64,000 nt of DNA. Origin: Olivibacter sp. XZL3. Lineage in GTDB: Bacteria > Bacteroidota > Bacteroidia > Sphingobacteriales > Sphingobacteriaceae. The stretch is from assembly GCF_004368405.1 (NCBI RefSeq), contig NZ_SBJH01000072.1, positions 1-64,000 of the forward strand, written 5' to 3'. This document shows positions 52,831-62,330 of this stretch, in pieces (position 1 is the stretch's first letter; every line of letters starts with the position of its first letter). The position numbers and the translations under genes are program-made. A model generated the notes under the pieces. That model worked only from the letters and a program-made list of their open reading frames with translations. It was not told the DNA's origin and did not search any database.

Positions 52831-52884
52831 TATTGTAGTTCTTGCAAAAGTGAAATGTGAAAAATATACTTGCATATAAATCGT

Positions 52885-55263
52885 CTACTCATTTCGTAAG
52901 CTCCTCACCGGATTGGCGGTTGCTGCTTTAATTGCTTGGAAACCAACTGTGAAAAGCGTGATAATGAGCGCCAGTACGGCGGCGGCGATAAACACGAGCC
53001 AGCTGATCTCTACCCGATAGTCATAATTGCTAAGCCATTCGCCAAGATAGTACCAAGCCACGGGCACCGCGATGATGCAGGAAATGGTAACCAACAGTAC
53101 AAACTCTTTTGAAAGCAGACGCAGTAAATTTGCGACGCTGGCACCTAATACTTTTCGGATGCCGATCTCTTTGGTCCGTTGCTCTGCCACAAAGCTGGCC
53201 ATGCCGAACAGTCCGAGGCAGGAAATGAAGATGGCAAGTACAGCGAAATAAGAAGATAACTTGCCGATGCGTTCTTCTGTTTTGAACTTGTCGCCAAAAG
53301 CTTCATCGACAAATGAATACTCAATGGGAACGTCATCCACGTATTTCTTCCAAATATTTTCAATGGTGCTGATGGATTGGCTGGGGTTCTGTTTTGGATT
53401 TAACCTTAAGACAATGTTTACCATTGCGTCGTACGTGTCGAGGTGATAAAAGGTTGGCCGCACGGGGAAGAAAGGCGATTCTTGCAAGATGTCGTCAACT
53501 ACGCCTATAATGGTAAAGCGGTCGTCACCTTGCCGAATCGTTTTTCCTACGGGATCTTTAAATCCCATAAACCTGGCGGCGGATTCATTGATGATAAAAG
53601 CCATGGAATCGGTAGCGAATGCTTTTGAAAAATCTCTCCCCGCCTTTATTTGCCATTGCACGGTTTTACCAAAATCAATGGATACCGAGTTGTTCGGAAA
53701 GTCGGTCGCCAAATCGGGGTCTTTGCCTTCCCAATCAAAACCACCGTTGCTATTCCATACCCCGGTAAGGAGTTGACACCCGGCCATTTCTTCAATGGCA
53801 CCGGCGTTTTTCAGGTCTGTTCTGAAGGCTTCAAAATGTTTTCTCAGTTCACCTTCGAGGGGCAGGTTTATCAATCCCGTTTTGGTATAACCGACCGGTC
53901 GGCTTTTGGCATGCTGAATTTGCTGATAGACGATAATGGTACCGATGATCAGCATAATGGAAACCGTAAACTGTACAACCACGAGTACTTGGCGCGGCAC
54001 CGAAGCAAATCGGCCAACTTTGAATGTCCCTTTCAGTACCTTCAAGGGTTGGAACGATGATAAATAGAACGCAGGGTAGCTACCGGCCAATAAGCCGGTG
54101 ATGACTATAAAGGCCAGGCTGGTGCACCAGAATAGGGGGTTGAGCCAAGGGATTTCGATTTTTTTGTCGGCCACCTCATTAAAAGAAGGTAGGAATAAGA
54201 TGACTAATAGCAAGGAGAGTACAAAAGCGATCAGCACGGTGATATACGATTCTGCAAAGAACCTGCCGATCAGTTGCAGGCGATGCGAGCCGACGGTTTT
54301 ACGGATGCCCACTTCCTTGGCGCGCTTTTCGCTTCGTGCGGTCGTCAGGTTCATGAAATTAATGCAGGCCAATAGCAACACAAAGCCGCCGATGAGGCTA
54401 AACAATCGTACGTACTGGATACTCCCCCGGTATTGATACCATTGCGGAATTCATTATACAAATTCCATTTACGCATGGGATGCAAGAAAACCACCCAGTT
54501 AGTTTTCGCTTCGTCTTTCCCTACCTTATCTGACTTTACATGTTTGATTTTACGGGAAATATTCTCCATATCGCCCTGTTCGGTAAGCTGCACAAAGGTT
54601 TGGCTGAAGTTGCTGCCCCATGGTTTTTCCATTTTGTTGACCCAGGGGTTTTGAATAATCCATAAAGACCAGGGCAGGATAACTTTTACCTTATTGAAAG
54701 AGCTGTTGTTGGGTAGGTCTTCATAAACACCGGTTACCTTCACCTCTTGGCTGCGGTCTACCCTCAAGGTTTTTCCCATGGGGTCTTCCTCGCCAAATAG
54801 GGCTTGGGCCGCAGAGGCGGATAATAAAATAGAATGCGGATCATGTAAGCCGGCACGTGTTCCCTTCAGCATTTGTAAACTGAGCATTTCAGGGGCGTCT
54901 TCCTCGAAATAGATGCCTTCTTGGCTGATATGTTTGTCGCCCACAGAGAGCAAAGGGTTGAGTACCAGGATGCCTGTACCACATATTTGAAATCATTTCC
55001 GTATTTAGCCCGTAATTCCGGTCCCATCAATGCAGGGTTGGCGCTCTGTGTACCTATTTTACCGTTAAAATGGCATGTTGCATCACTTGCGCGATGCGAT
55101 CATAGTTTTTGTGGTAGCTATTGTACGTGAGTTCGTCATATACCCATAAACCGATCAATATGACGACGGCCATCCCCACGGCAAGTCCCCCGATATTGAT
55201 AGCGCTATACCCTTTGCTTTTAACCAGGTTGCGCCAGGTGGTTTTCAAATAATTTTTGATCAT
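52885..55263 (-). pseudogene. MacB/FtsX-type ABC transporter permease broken by three frameshifts
   Basis: Three consecutive frames make one permease of about 790 residues: start MIKNYLKTTWRNLVKSKGYS (55263), the MacB periplasmic core, and the two FtsX membrane parts with ARSEKRAKEVGIRKTVGS and AEQRTKEIGIRKVLGAS. Frame changes occur near 55067 (after MQHAI), near 54957 (after WYST) and near 54420, where one G is missing in a GGGGG run. Start and stop codons are intact. Three lesions make sequencing error less likely than true decay, though the last is in a homopolymer. Confidence 0.85.
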
Positions 55264-55484
55264 AGCGTTTATATTCCGCGACCGATTTCCGGTGTTTAGC
55301 AGAAGGCTATCATCAATTAAGCCAAAAATGTAAATGACTGATTTTGTGCTGTATAAGCTATTGATTGGTGGTCTAACTGTTCGATATTGAACACTCGCTG
55401 TTCATTTGTGGACGGATAGGTTTGATTGCATGATCTCATTCGATATTGGCAAACCGAGAACGGCCTCTTTATAAAAGGGTACAT

Positions 55485-55533
55485 TGCACTATGATAGTGC
55501 AAAATGTTATAAAAAATGCACTGTCACAGTGCA
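55485..55533. promoter_or_regulatory. Orphan pair of type B operator palindromes
   Basis: TGCACTATGATAGTGCA (55485-55501) and TGCACTGTCACAGTGCA (55517-55533) are both perfect palindromes, 32 bp apart from start to start, the same as upstream of the type B ATPase. No ATPase gene or TAnnTTTG box is near. The pair lies in the 300-bp region between the broken permease and the FadR-type regulator; the rest of that region is unremarkable. Confidence 0.7.
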
Positions 55534-55563
55534 AAATGGAGATAGAATCAATTCATAGAAAAC

Positions 55564-56280
55564 TTAGCTACGGGCGAAAAGGCGAGCGAAATGATTATCA
55601 AGATGCTTTCGCATGGCATTCCGGAATACCTCGGGATTACCAACTTTTAAAATGTCAACCAAACCCCGATGCGAAATGAATGTTTTCGATTGAGAGGCTT
55701 TGGTTAATAAGCCGCTCGTATGTACATATTGAAACACCGGTAAAAGCATATGCTGGAAATCTTTCAGCATTTGATTGCCTGATATTTCATAGAGCTTCCC
55801 GTGAAAAGCGATTTCATCTATAATATTAAATAGGGTCGCGTCTGGATTCAAGGGCTCATTGGCAACAATTTTGTCCAATTCTTCCAGGTCGGTATCCGTA
55901 ATACGTTCAAATAGTAAGTCCGCCATACCAACCTCCAGCACCAAGCGCATTTCAAATAAATCCCGTAAGGTTTTCTCAGCTAATATGCTCGGATGGAGCG
56001 ATTTTTTTAAAGGTGAGAGCAAGTCCGGATTGGTGAGCACAGCACCACGATGCTTTTTCGAATCGATCAATCCTACCATGCGCAGCCGCAACATCGCTTC
56101 GCGGATAACCGTGCGGCTCACGCCCAAAATTTCAGCGAGCTCCACTTCTTTTGGAAGCGCATCCCCAACTTTCAAGCCCTTATTAATAAATAAGTCGATA
56201 ATCTTCATTTCTACTCGATCGACCAGACTGGAAGTGTCTAATGTGCCAAATTGCTCTGAGATTGTGCTTTTACTGCTCAT
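55564..56280 (-). CDS. FadR-type GntR/FCD transcriptional regulator, probably of sialic acid use
   Basis: The 238-residue protein has a GntR winged helix (about 20-85, LPKEVELAEILGVSRTVIREAMLRL) and an FCD domain (about 100-225, LFEMRLVLEVGMADLLFE, DEIAFHGKLYEISGNQ, SHRGLVDIL with metal-site residues). It is divergent from a SusC-SusD-NanA-NanM-MFS gene set, a common arrangement for the regulator of such an operon. Its intergenic region has two TTATGTWATAC-type sites that could be its operators. Specific ligand not shown. Confidence 0.9.
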   Translation of the reverse strand: MSSKSTISEQFGTLDTSSLVDRVEMKIIDLFINKGLKVGDALPKEVELAEILGVSRTVIREAMLRLRMVGLIDSKKHRGAVLTNPDLLSPLKKSLHPSILAEKTLRDLFEMRLVLEVGMADLLFERITDTDLEELDKIVANEPLNPDATLFNIIDEIAFHGKLYEISGNQMLKDFQHMLLPVFQYVHTSGLLTKASQSKTFISHRGLVDILKVGNPEVFRNAMRKHLDNHFARLFARS

Positions 56281-56328
56281 GGGGTGTTATGCTAAACTTG
56301 CAACAAAGATAATGAATTGCAATCGTTA

Positions 56329-56401
56329 TTATGTTATACATATTATTGTTTTTTTCTTGCATATCATTTTTTAATCTCTATATTTGTGAATTATGTAATA
56401 C
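56329..56401 (+). promoter_or_regulatory. Promoter of the sialic-acid-type operon with two candidate operator sites
   Basis: TATATTTG at 56379-56386 matches the -7 box. TTATGTTATAC (56329-56339) and TTATGTAATAC (56391-56401) differ at one base and bracket it, 62 bp apart. They would suit binding by the divergent FadR-type regulator. Confidence 0.5.
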
Positions 56402-56430
56402 TTAATACTTTTATACCTGAACTAGTAATT

Positions 56431-59400
56431 ATGAGAGTAAACCTAAAAATCCACCTTGTAGCGATACTATGTACGCTGATAGTGGGCTATGAGCAAGCGT
56501 ATGCACAGACGAAACGGATTGTCGGTCAGGTTGTTGATGCAACAACGAACGAAGTCTTGCCGGGCGTTACCATTACGCGCAAATCAACGGGAACAGCGGT
56601 ACAGAGCGATCCGGAGGGGAAGTTTAGTTTAGATGCGGAGCCGCAGGATGTGCTGATGGTAACCTATACGGGCTACACGCCAAAGGAAATTATTGTGGGG
56701 AAAGAAACCCAGCTTCGCATTAGCCTTGAAGTGAATGTGCAAACAATGGATGAAGTGGTGGTGGTAGGTTATGGAACACAGAGCCGATCGAACATCACTG
56801 GTTCCATTGCTAAATTGGATAAAAAAGTACTTGAAAATGTACCGCGCGCAAACGTAGCTTCGGCCTTGCAGGGTGCTGTGCCGGGTTTACAAGTAGTTAA
56901 TAAAACCGGGCAACCGGGTGCTGCTCCGATGTTGCGTCTACGAGGTGGCGCCTCCATCAATAATCCGGGAGGGCCCTTGGTTGTGGTTGATGGGGTTATA
57001 CGCGATTTAAATGATATTGCTTCAGAGAATATCGAGTCGATGGAGTTATTGAAAGATGCTTCGGCCACCGCGATTTATGGCGCCAGGGCAAATAATGGGG
57101 TTTTATTGGTGACTACGAAAACGGGTAAGGCCGGTACGGCACAGATCACGTATAAGTTTACCGGTGGATTTAATCAACGGAGAAACGGTTATCGATATAT
57201 GAATGCCGGTGACTATATCTACTACACGCGTTTGGGTTATTTGAATGCGAACAGAACGGAGGCACAAGTGAATAGCTCCCGTGGGCTTGGGCTGCTGACT
57301 GATCCGGCTAATTTAGGGACCTTTGATATTCGGCGGTATACACCGGAGCTTAACTATCTTGTAAACGAGGGCTGGGCTGTGTTGGATGACCCATACGGCG
57401 GCCAAATTATTTATAAAGATCACGGTGGTGAGGTGGAGGATATTTTATTCAGAAACACCACAACGCAGGATCATTATGTTAATGTTACGGGCGGGAATGA
57501 CCGGGGTAAGTATTTTGCCTCCTTTGATGCCTATAATGAAAAAGGGGTGATTGTGGGTTCGGATTATAAACGCTACTCGGCAGACGTAAATGGCTCGTAC
57601 AAAATAAAACCTAATTTGGAAGTGTCTACGGGTGTTACGCTATCTACTTCCTCTCAGTATGGTGTTGCGGGGTCAGAAGTAAATGCGCTATATCGGACAC
57701 TGGCCATTTGGCCAACGTTCAATCCCTGGCTTGACGAAGCGAAGACTTTACCGAACCCCGGGAATGGGGTTAATGACGGGAACCCCTTGTATTGGTTATC
57801 ACGTATCTCCCGAAAAAATGAAACCAATCGCGTCATTGTAAATGGCTCGTTGAAATGGGACATCCTTCCCGGCTTCTATTTTAAAGCTACTGCCAATGCT
57901 TATATGCTCGAGCAGTTTAATGAGTCCTTTCAGAAGTCTACACAAACCTATGCTAACATCTTTTCGGATCCGCCATCTATCGGTAGTACTTCCAGAGATG
58001 CTTATCGAAACTTGAATCGGGATTTACAGACACAGTTCAATGGCCTGTTCAATTATACCAAAACCTTTAACGATAAGCATAATTTCAATGCCATGGTTGG
58101 GGCGGAATACTACAATGTAAAAACGGATTACATGCAGGTGTACGGAAAAAATGCACCAACTGATGATATACCTACGGTAAATGCCTCGACGGTTTTTGTA
58201 CCGGGAGATAACACCAGCACGCAGTCGGAATACCGCATTATATCTTCTTTGGGCCGCCTGGCCTATGACTTTGACGGTAAGTATTTAATTAATGCGGTCT
58301 ATCGCTTGGATGCGGCGTCCAGCTTAGCGGCCGGAAATCGTAGCGGATTCTTTCCGGGGGTTTCAGCGGGTTGGAATATGCATCAGGAACACTTTTTTGC
58401 AGCATCGGCCCTATCGAAATATATCTCGACCTTCAAACCTAGGCTGAGTTATGGTGAGAATGGGAATATTTCGGGGCTGGGCAGGTACGAAGTGCAGGGA
58501 ACCTACGGCCTGCAGACTAACTATAACGGTGTGGCCGGTTACTTAAACACCGAACCGGTTAATAGCAACTTGGCCTGGGAGAAGAGTAAAACAACAGGGG
58601 TAGGATTGGATCTGGGGCTATTCGATAATAGAATAACGCTGTTGTTCGATTATTACGATCGCCGGACGAGTAACTTGTTGACCGATTTGTCTCTTCCAAG
58701 TTATGTCGGGTTTTCTTCGATTACCACCAACCTGGGTACCTTACAAAATAAAGGATATGAGTTTGCTTTGAATGCGCAGCTACTGCGTAAGCCGGAAGGT
58801 ATTAACCTGAATGTGGGTATCAATGCGGCTTTTGTTAAGAACAAAATTTTAGAATTACCCTATAATGGCAACGAGCATAATCGCCAGGGCGGCTTACAGG
58901 TCTATGATCCGAAATCAGGTCAGGTCGTTTGGGTCGGTGGTTATCAGGAGGGGCAATCGATGGGCGACATTTATGCCTATAAACAGGTTTCTATTTTTAA
59001 GGATGAACAAGAGGTGCAACAGTTAGCCGGTAATCGAACCGATGCTATCGCCGGGATTACCGGACCAAATTTGCCGGCCGGGCCGAATGGACGCATCACA
59101 CCGGGCGACGTAAACTGGCTGGATGTAGATGGCAATAATATCATCGATTCGCGCGATCAGGTCTATATCGGTAATATTAATCCGAAATGGACGGGGGGAT
59201 TTACAACCAATTTAAGCTATAAAGCCCTGAGCTTATTTACGAACTGGGAGTTTGCGTTGGGACATACCATCTATAACGATTTGGTAGCGCGTACCTTGGG
59301 AAATTATCAGGGAACTTTCAATTACATCGAGCTGCAGAAACAGGCTTGGTCTCCAACAAATACGGTAACGGATATTCCAAAAGTATATTTTGCCGATCAG

Positions 59401-59730
59401 GTGGCGGGTTCGAAACAGAATTATACGCGCGGAAATAACGCAAACCCGGTGTTGAACAGTAATAATTCCAGGTTCTATGAAAAAGGGGATTACCTGGCTT
59501 TGCGTGAAATCACCTTGTCGTACGATCTGCCCAAAAGCCTATTATCAAAAACGCATTTGCTTTCGCAGGCTAGAGCATATGTAAGTGCTAACAATTTGTT
59601 TTACATCACCGGGTTTTCGGGCCCGACGCCTGAGCCGCCGGTGAACGCGAGTAACCTCGCGACGGGAATATACAGTGGTACGTATCCAACGCCACGCTCT
59701 TTTGTAGTAGGTGTTCAGGTTTCATTTTAA
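56431..59730 (+). CDS. SusC/RagA-family TonB-linked outer membrane transporter
   Basis: I start at 56431 (MRVNLKIHLVAIL), giving 1099 residues; the longer frame begins inside the promoter region. A signal peptide (to YAQ), a regulatory-like domain (about 27-105), plug motifs LRLRGGASINNPGGPLVVVD and LLKDASATAIYGARANNGV and a barrel ending in GVQVSF are seen. It is the first gene of an operon with NanA- and NanM-like enzymes, so sialic acid or sialo-oligosaccharides are the likely cargo. Confidence 0.95.
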   Translation: MRVNLKIHLVAILCTLIVGYEQAYAQTKRIVGQVVDATTNEVLPGVTITRKSTGTAVQSDPEGKFSLDAEPQDVLMVTYTGYTPKEIIVGKETQLRISLEVNVQTMDEVVVVGYGTQSRSNITGSIAKLDKKVLENVPRANVASALQGAVPGLQVVNKTGQPGAAPMLRLRGGASINNPGGPLVVVDGVIRDLNDIASENIESMELLKDASATAIYGARANNGVLLVTTKTGKAGTAQITYKFTGGFNQRRNGYRYMNAGDYIYYTRLGYLNANRTEAQVNSSRGLGLLTDPANLGTFDIRRYTPELNYLVNEGWAVLDDPYGGQIIYKDHGGEVEDILFRNTTTQDHYVNVTGGNDRGKYFASFDAYNEKGVIVGSDYKRYSADVNGSYKIKPNLEVSTGVTLSTSSQYGVAGSEVNALYRTLAIWPTFNPWLDEAKTLPNPGNGVNDGNPLYWLSRISRKNETNRVIVNGSLKWDILPGFYFKATANAYMLEQFNESFQKSTQTYANIFSDPPSIGSTSRDAYRNLNRDLQTQFNGLFNYTKTFNDKHNFNAMVGAEYYNVKTDYMQVYGKNAPTDDIPTVNASTVFVPGDNTSTQSEYRIISSLGRLAYDFDGKYLINAVYRLDAASSLAAGNRSGFFPGVSAGWNMHQEHFFAASALSKYISTFKPRLSYGENGNISGLGRYEVQGTYGLQTNYNGVAGYLNTEPVNSNLAWEKSKTTGVGLDLGLFDNRITLLFDYYDRRTSNLLTDLSLPSYVGFSSITTNLGTLQNKGYEFALNAQLLRKPEGINLNVGINAAFVKNKILELPYNGNEHNRQGGLQVYDPKSGQVVWVGGYQEGQSMGDIYAYKQVSIFKDEQEVQQLAGNRTDAIAGITGPNLPAGPNGRITPGDVNWLDVDGNNIIDSRDQVYIGNINPKWTGGFTTNLSYKALSLFTNWEFALGHTIYNDLVARTLGNYQGTFNYIELQKQAWSPTNTVTDIPKVYFADQVAGSKQNYTRGNNANPVLNSNNSRFYEKGDYLALREITLSYDLPKSLLSKTHLLSQARAYVSANNLFYITGFSGPTPEPPVNASNLATGIYSGTYPTPRSFVVGVQVSF

Positions 59731-59823
59731 GGCGATAGATCGGTGAGATCATCCTTTATCAAATGAACGAATGTAAAAAATAGTATAGCAACTTCATTGC
59801 CATTGAAAGAAAAAATTATTTAA

Positions 59824-61359
59824 ATGAAAACTACAATGATCATATCGCTTATAGCGATCAGCATAGGTGCCACGGGCCTTACTTCGTGCAATAAAAAGCT
59901 GGATTTGGTACCGGTGAGTACCATCAGCGATGCCAGCTATTGGAAAACGCCGGATCAATTTGACGCCTTTGTTACGGGTTTGCATACCCGTTTCCGAGAC
60001 CATGCGCAAGGTTTTATGTATCTGGGCGAACTGAGAGGCGATATTTTTGGAAATGATGCCGGTACCTCAGCCTCCTTTACCGGTGAAGCCTCGCAGGGCC
60101 TGGAACGGATGTGGTTACATAACCTTGACCTGGATAACCCCGGTGTAAGTAATTATGGAGATTTCTATAGTAACATCAATCAATTGAATTTATTGATCAG
60201 CAAATTGAATAGCACAAATGTTGTAACCGAAGCAACCAAGCAATATTATTTGGGCATTGCCCATGGTATGCGGGCCTTTTATTATTTTCAATTGTATCGT
60301 TCTTGGGGGAAGGCCATTCTGCAAACGGAGGCAATAGCGGATATTGATGTTGCTAATTTAGCAAAGGAAGCGAGCCCCGCTAATGAAGTATTGGACTTGG
60401 TGAGGCAGGATATTGAGACGTCGATAAGCCATTTTGTCTCGGATTATAGTATCCGAAGCAACAAAGCGTTCTGGTCAAAGTCTGCTTCGCTGATGCTGAA
60501 AGCGGAAGTTTTTTTATGGACCGCACACCGCGAGGGAGGGGCAGCAGACGCGGAGGTCGCTAAACAAGCGCTGCTTGAGGTACAAAGCAACTTGTCTTTG
60601 AACCTACTAACAAGCTATAGGGAAGTATTTGATGCCGCCAACAAAGGAAATGCGGAAATGATCTTTGTAATCAGGCATCAACTGAATGAAGCTACATTAG
60701 GGTTTATCGGCAATTTTGTTCCGCAAACGGGTTTGATTGCGAATTTCTATGATTCGCTTGAAAATAGGCAATTTAGTGTAACGGCCGATAATTATGGCGG
60801 TATACTGCGCGCCCCCACTAAAATACAGACCTATAGAAAATTTGAGGAGGACGATACGCGAAAAAATACCAGTATCCAGGCGGCCTATGAAAAGGATAAC
60901 GAGGGAAAATACCGTATGGCGGGTTGTTTCCTGAGAAAATTTCAGGGCGAACAGAATGCAGGAATGAGGGCCTATACCAATGATTATCCGATTTATCGAT
61001 ACGCTGATTTACTTCTGTTGCTGGCGGAAGCGAAAGCGATCTTGGGCGAGAATCCGGCCGACGAAATAAATCAGGTCCGTCAAAGAGCCTATGGAAGTAA
61101 TTATCAAGCTGCCGTACACGGCTATCCCAATCAACTTGTGGACACTAATCCTGCGGAGGCCATCTTGCAAGAACGCTTTTTTGAGTTTGTGGGAGAGGGG
61201 AAGCGCTGGTATGATTTGCGTCGTTTTGGTGATGCTTTTGTTTATAAGTACACCGGGCTTCCTGCTTCCGATGCGTATAAGTTATACTGGCCGATTGATC
61301 GGAATACCTTAACAAATAACCGATCGCTCGCGCAGACTGATGGCTATTCGCAATTTTAG
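59824..61359 (+). CDS. SusD/RagB-family lipoprotein
   Basis: The 511-residue protein has a lipoprotein signal (ATGLTSC, Cys near residue 22). Typical features are the SDASYWKTPDQFDAFVTG segment, YYLGIAHGMRAFYYFQLYR, YRYADLLLLLAEAKAILG and LQERFFEFVGEGKRWYDLRR. It is the surface partner of the SusC gene 93 bp upstream and directly precedes the lyase gene. Confidence 0.95.
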   Translation: MKTTMIISLIAISIGATGLTSCNKKLDLVPVSTISDASYWKTPDQFDAFVTGLHTRFRDHAQGFMYLGELRGDIFGNDAGTSASFTGEASQGLERMWLHNLDLDNPGVSNYGDFYSNINQLNLLISKLNSTNVVTEATKQYYLGIAHGMRAFYYFQLYRSWGKAILQTEAIADIDVANLAKEASPANEVLDLVRQDIETSISHFVSDYSIRSNKAFWSKSASLMLKAEVFLWTAHREGGAADAEVAKQALLEVQSNLSLNLLTSYREVFDAANKGNAEMIFVIRHQLNEATLGFIGNFVPQTGLIANFYDSLENRQFSVTADNYGGILRAPTKIQTYRKFEEDDTRKNTSIQAAYEKDNEGKYRMAGCFLRKFQGEQNAGMRAYTNDYPIYRYADLLLLLAEAKAILGENPADEINQVRQRAYGSNYQAAVHGYPNQLVDTNPAEAILQERFFEFVGEGKRWYDLRRFGDAFVYKYTGLPASDAYKLYWPIDRNTLTNNRSLAQTDGYSQF

Positions 61360-61378
61360 ATTGAGTGTACGAAATTAA

Positions 61379-62314
61379 ATGATAACAAACATGAATAAAC
61401 ACTTAGCGGGTTTAATTGCTGCTCCTTTTACACCGATGCATGCCTCGGGAGCACTTAATTTAACGGGTATTGCCGATTATTATCGATTTTTGAAAGCCAA
61501 TGGCGTTGCTGGTGCTTTTATTTGCGGTTCTACAGGGGAAGGGGCCTCGATGACCTTTGCCGAAAAGGTTGCTGTTATGGAGGCTTGGGCGGTGACCACC
61601 GCGGAAGACAATGACTTTAACGTAATGGCATTGCTAGGGGGTACCTGCCTGAGCGACTGCAAGGAATTGGCAAAGGAGGCTTATCGGCTCGGGCTCTATG
61701 GGGTTTCTTTCACGGCACCGTATTATTTTAAGCCGCCGCATGTAGCGGCGCTTGCGGATTGCTGTGCAGCGGTGGCTGCTGCGGTTCCGGACATGCCTTT
61801 CTATTATTATCATATTCCGGTGCTGACCGGCGTTGGTTTTCAAATGGCCGATCTTTTAGCGGCCGTTGATGGCAACATACCCAATTTTGCGGGCATTAAA
61901 TACACGCATGAAGATTTCATGGATTTTTTAACCTGCTTACATTTTGCAGCGGGTAAATATGATATGCTCTGGGGGCGTGATGAAAATATGTTATCGGCTT
62001 TAGTGCTCGGGGCGAAGGGTGCGGTGGGTAGCACCTTCAATTATGCCGCTCCGCTTTACCACAAGCTTATCGCTGCTTTTGAATCGGCTAAGCTTGGGGA
62101 CGCACAAAAGTTGCAGCAACAGTCGATCGATATGATTAGATTGCTCGGTAAGTATGGGGGCATCGCAACAGGCAAGGCCTACATGAAATTGGTAGGCATC
62201 GATTGCGGTGGTTTTCGTTTGCCGGTACAGAATATGGGTGAAGAGGAAACCGAGCGCTTTAGAAAAGATGTTCTGGCCCTGGGTTTTGACCAATTCCGGT
62301 CGGTTTTGCCTTGA
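61379..62314 (+). CDS. nanA: N-acetylneuraminate lyase-like DapA-family aldolase
   Basis: The 311-residue protein is close to NanA in layout: FICGSTGEGASMTFAEKV at the substrate carboxylate site, the catalytic Tyr in PFYYYHIPVLTG, and the Schiff-base Lys in FAGIKYTHEDFMDF. NanA cleaves N-acetylneuraminate to N-acetylmannosamine and pyruvate. The ATG at 61391 (MNKHLAGLIAAP) is an equally good start. Together with the mutarotase-like and transporter genes after it, this makes a sialic-acid operon likely. Confidence 0.85.
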   Translation: MITNMNKHLAGLIAAPFTPMHASGALNLTGIADYYRFLKANGVAGAFICGSTGEGASMTFAEKVAVMEAWAVTTAEDNDFNVMALLGGTCLSDCKELAKEAYRLGLYGVSFTAPYYFKPPHVAALADCCAAVAAAVPDMPFYYYHIPVLTGVGFQMADLLAAVDGNIPNFAGIKYTHEDFMDFLTCLHFAAGKYDMLWGRDENMLSALVLGAKGAVGSTFNYAAPLYHKLIAAFESAKLGDAQKLQQQSIDMIRLLGKYGGIATGKAYMKLVGIDCGGFRLPVQNMGEEETERFRKDVLALGFDQFRSVLP

Positions 62315-62330
62315 GCACCAATTTTTTATA

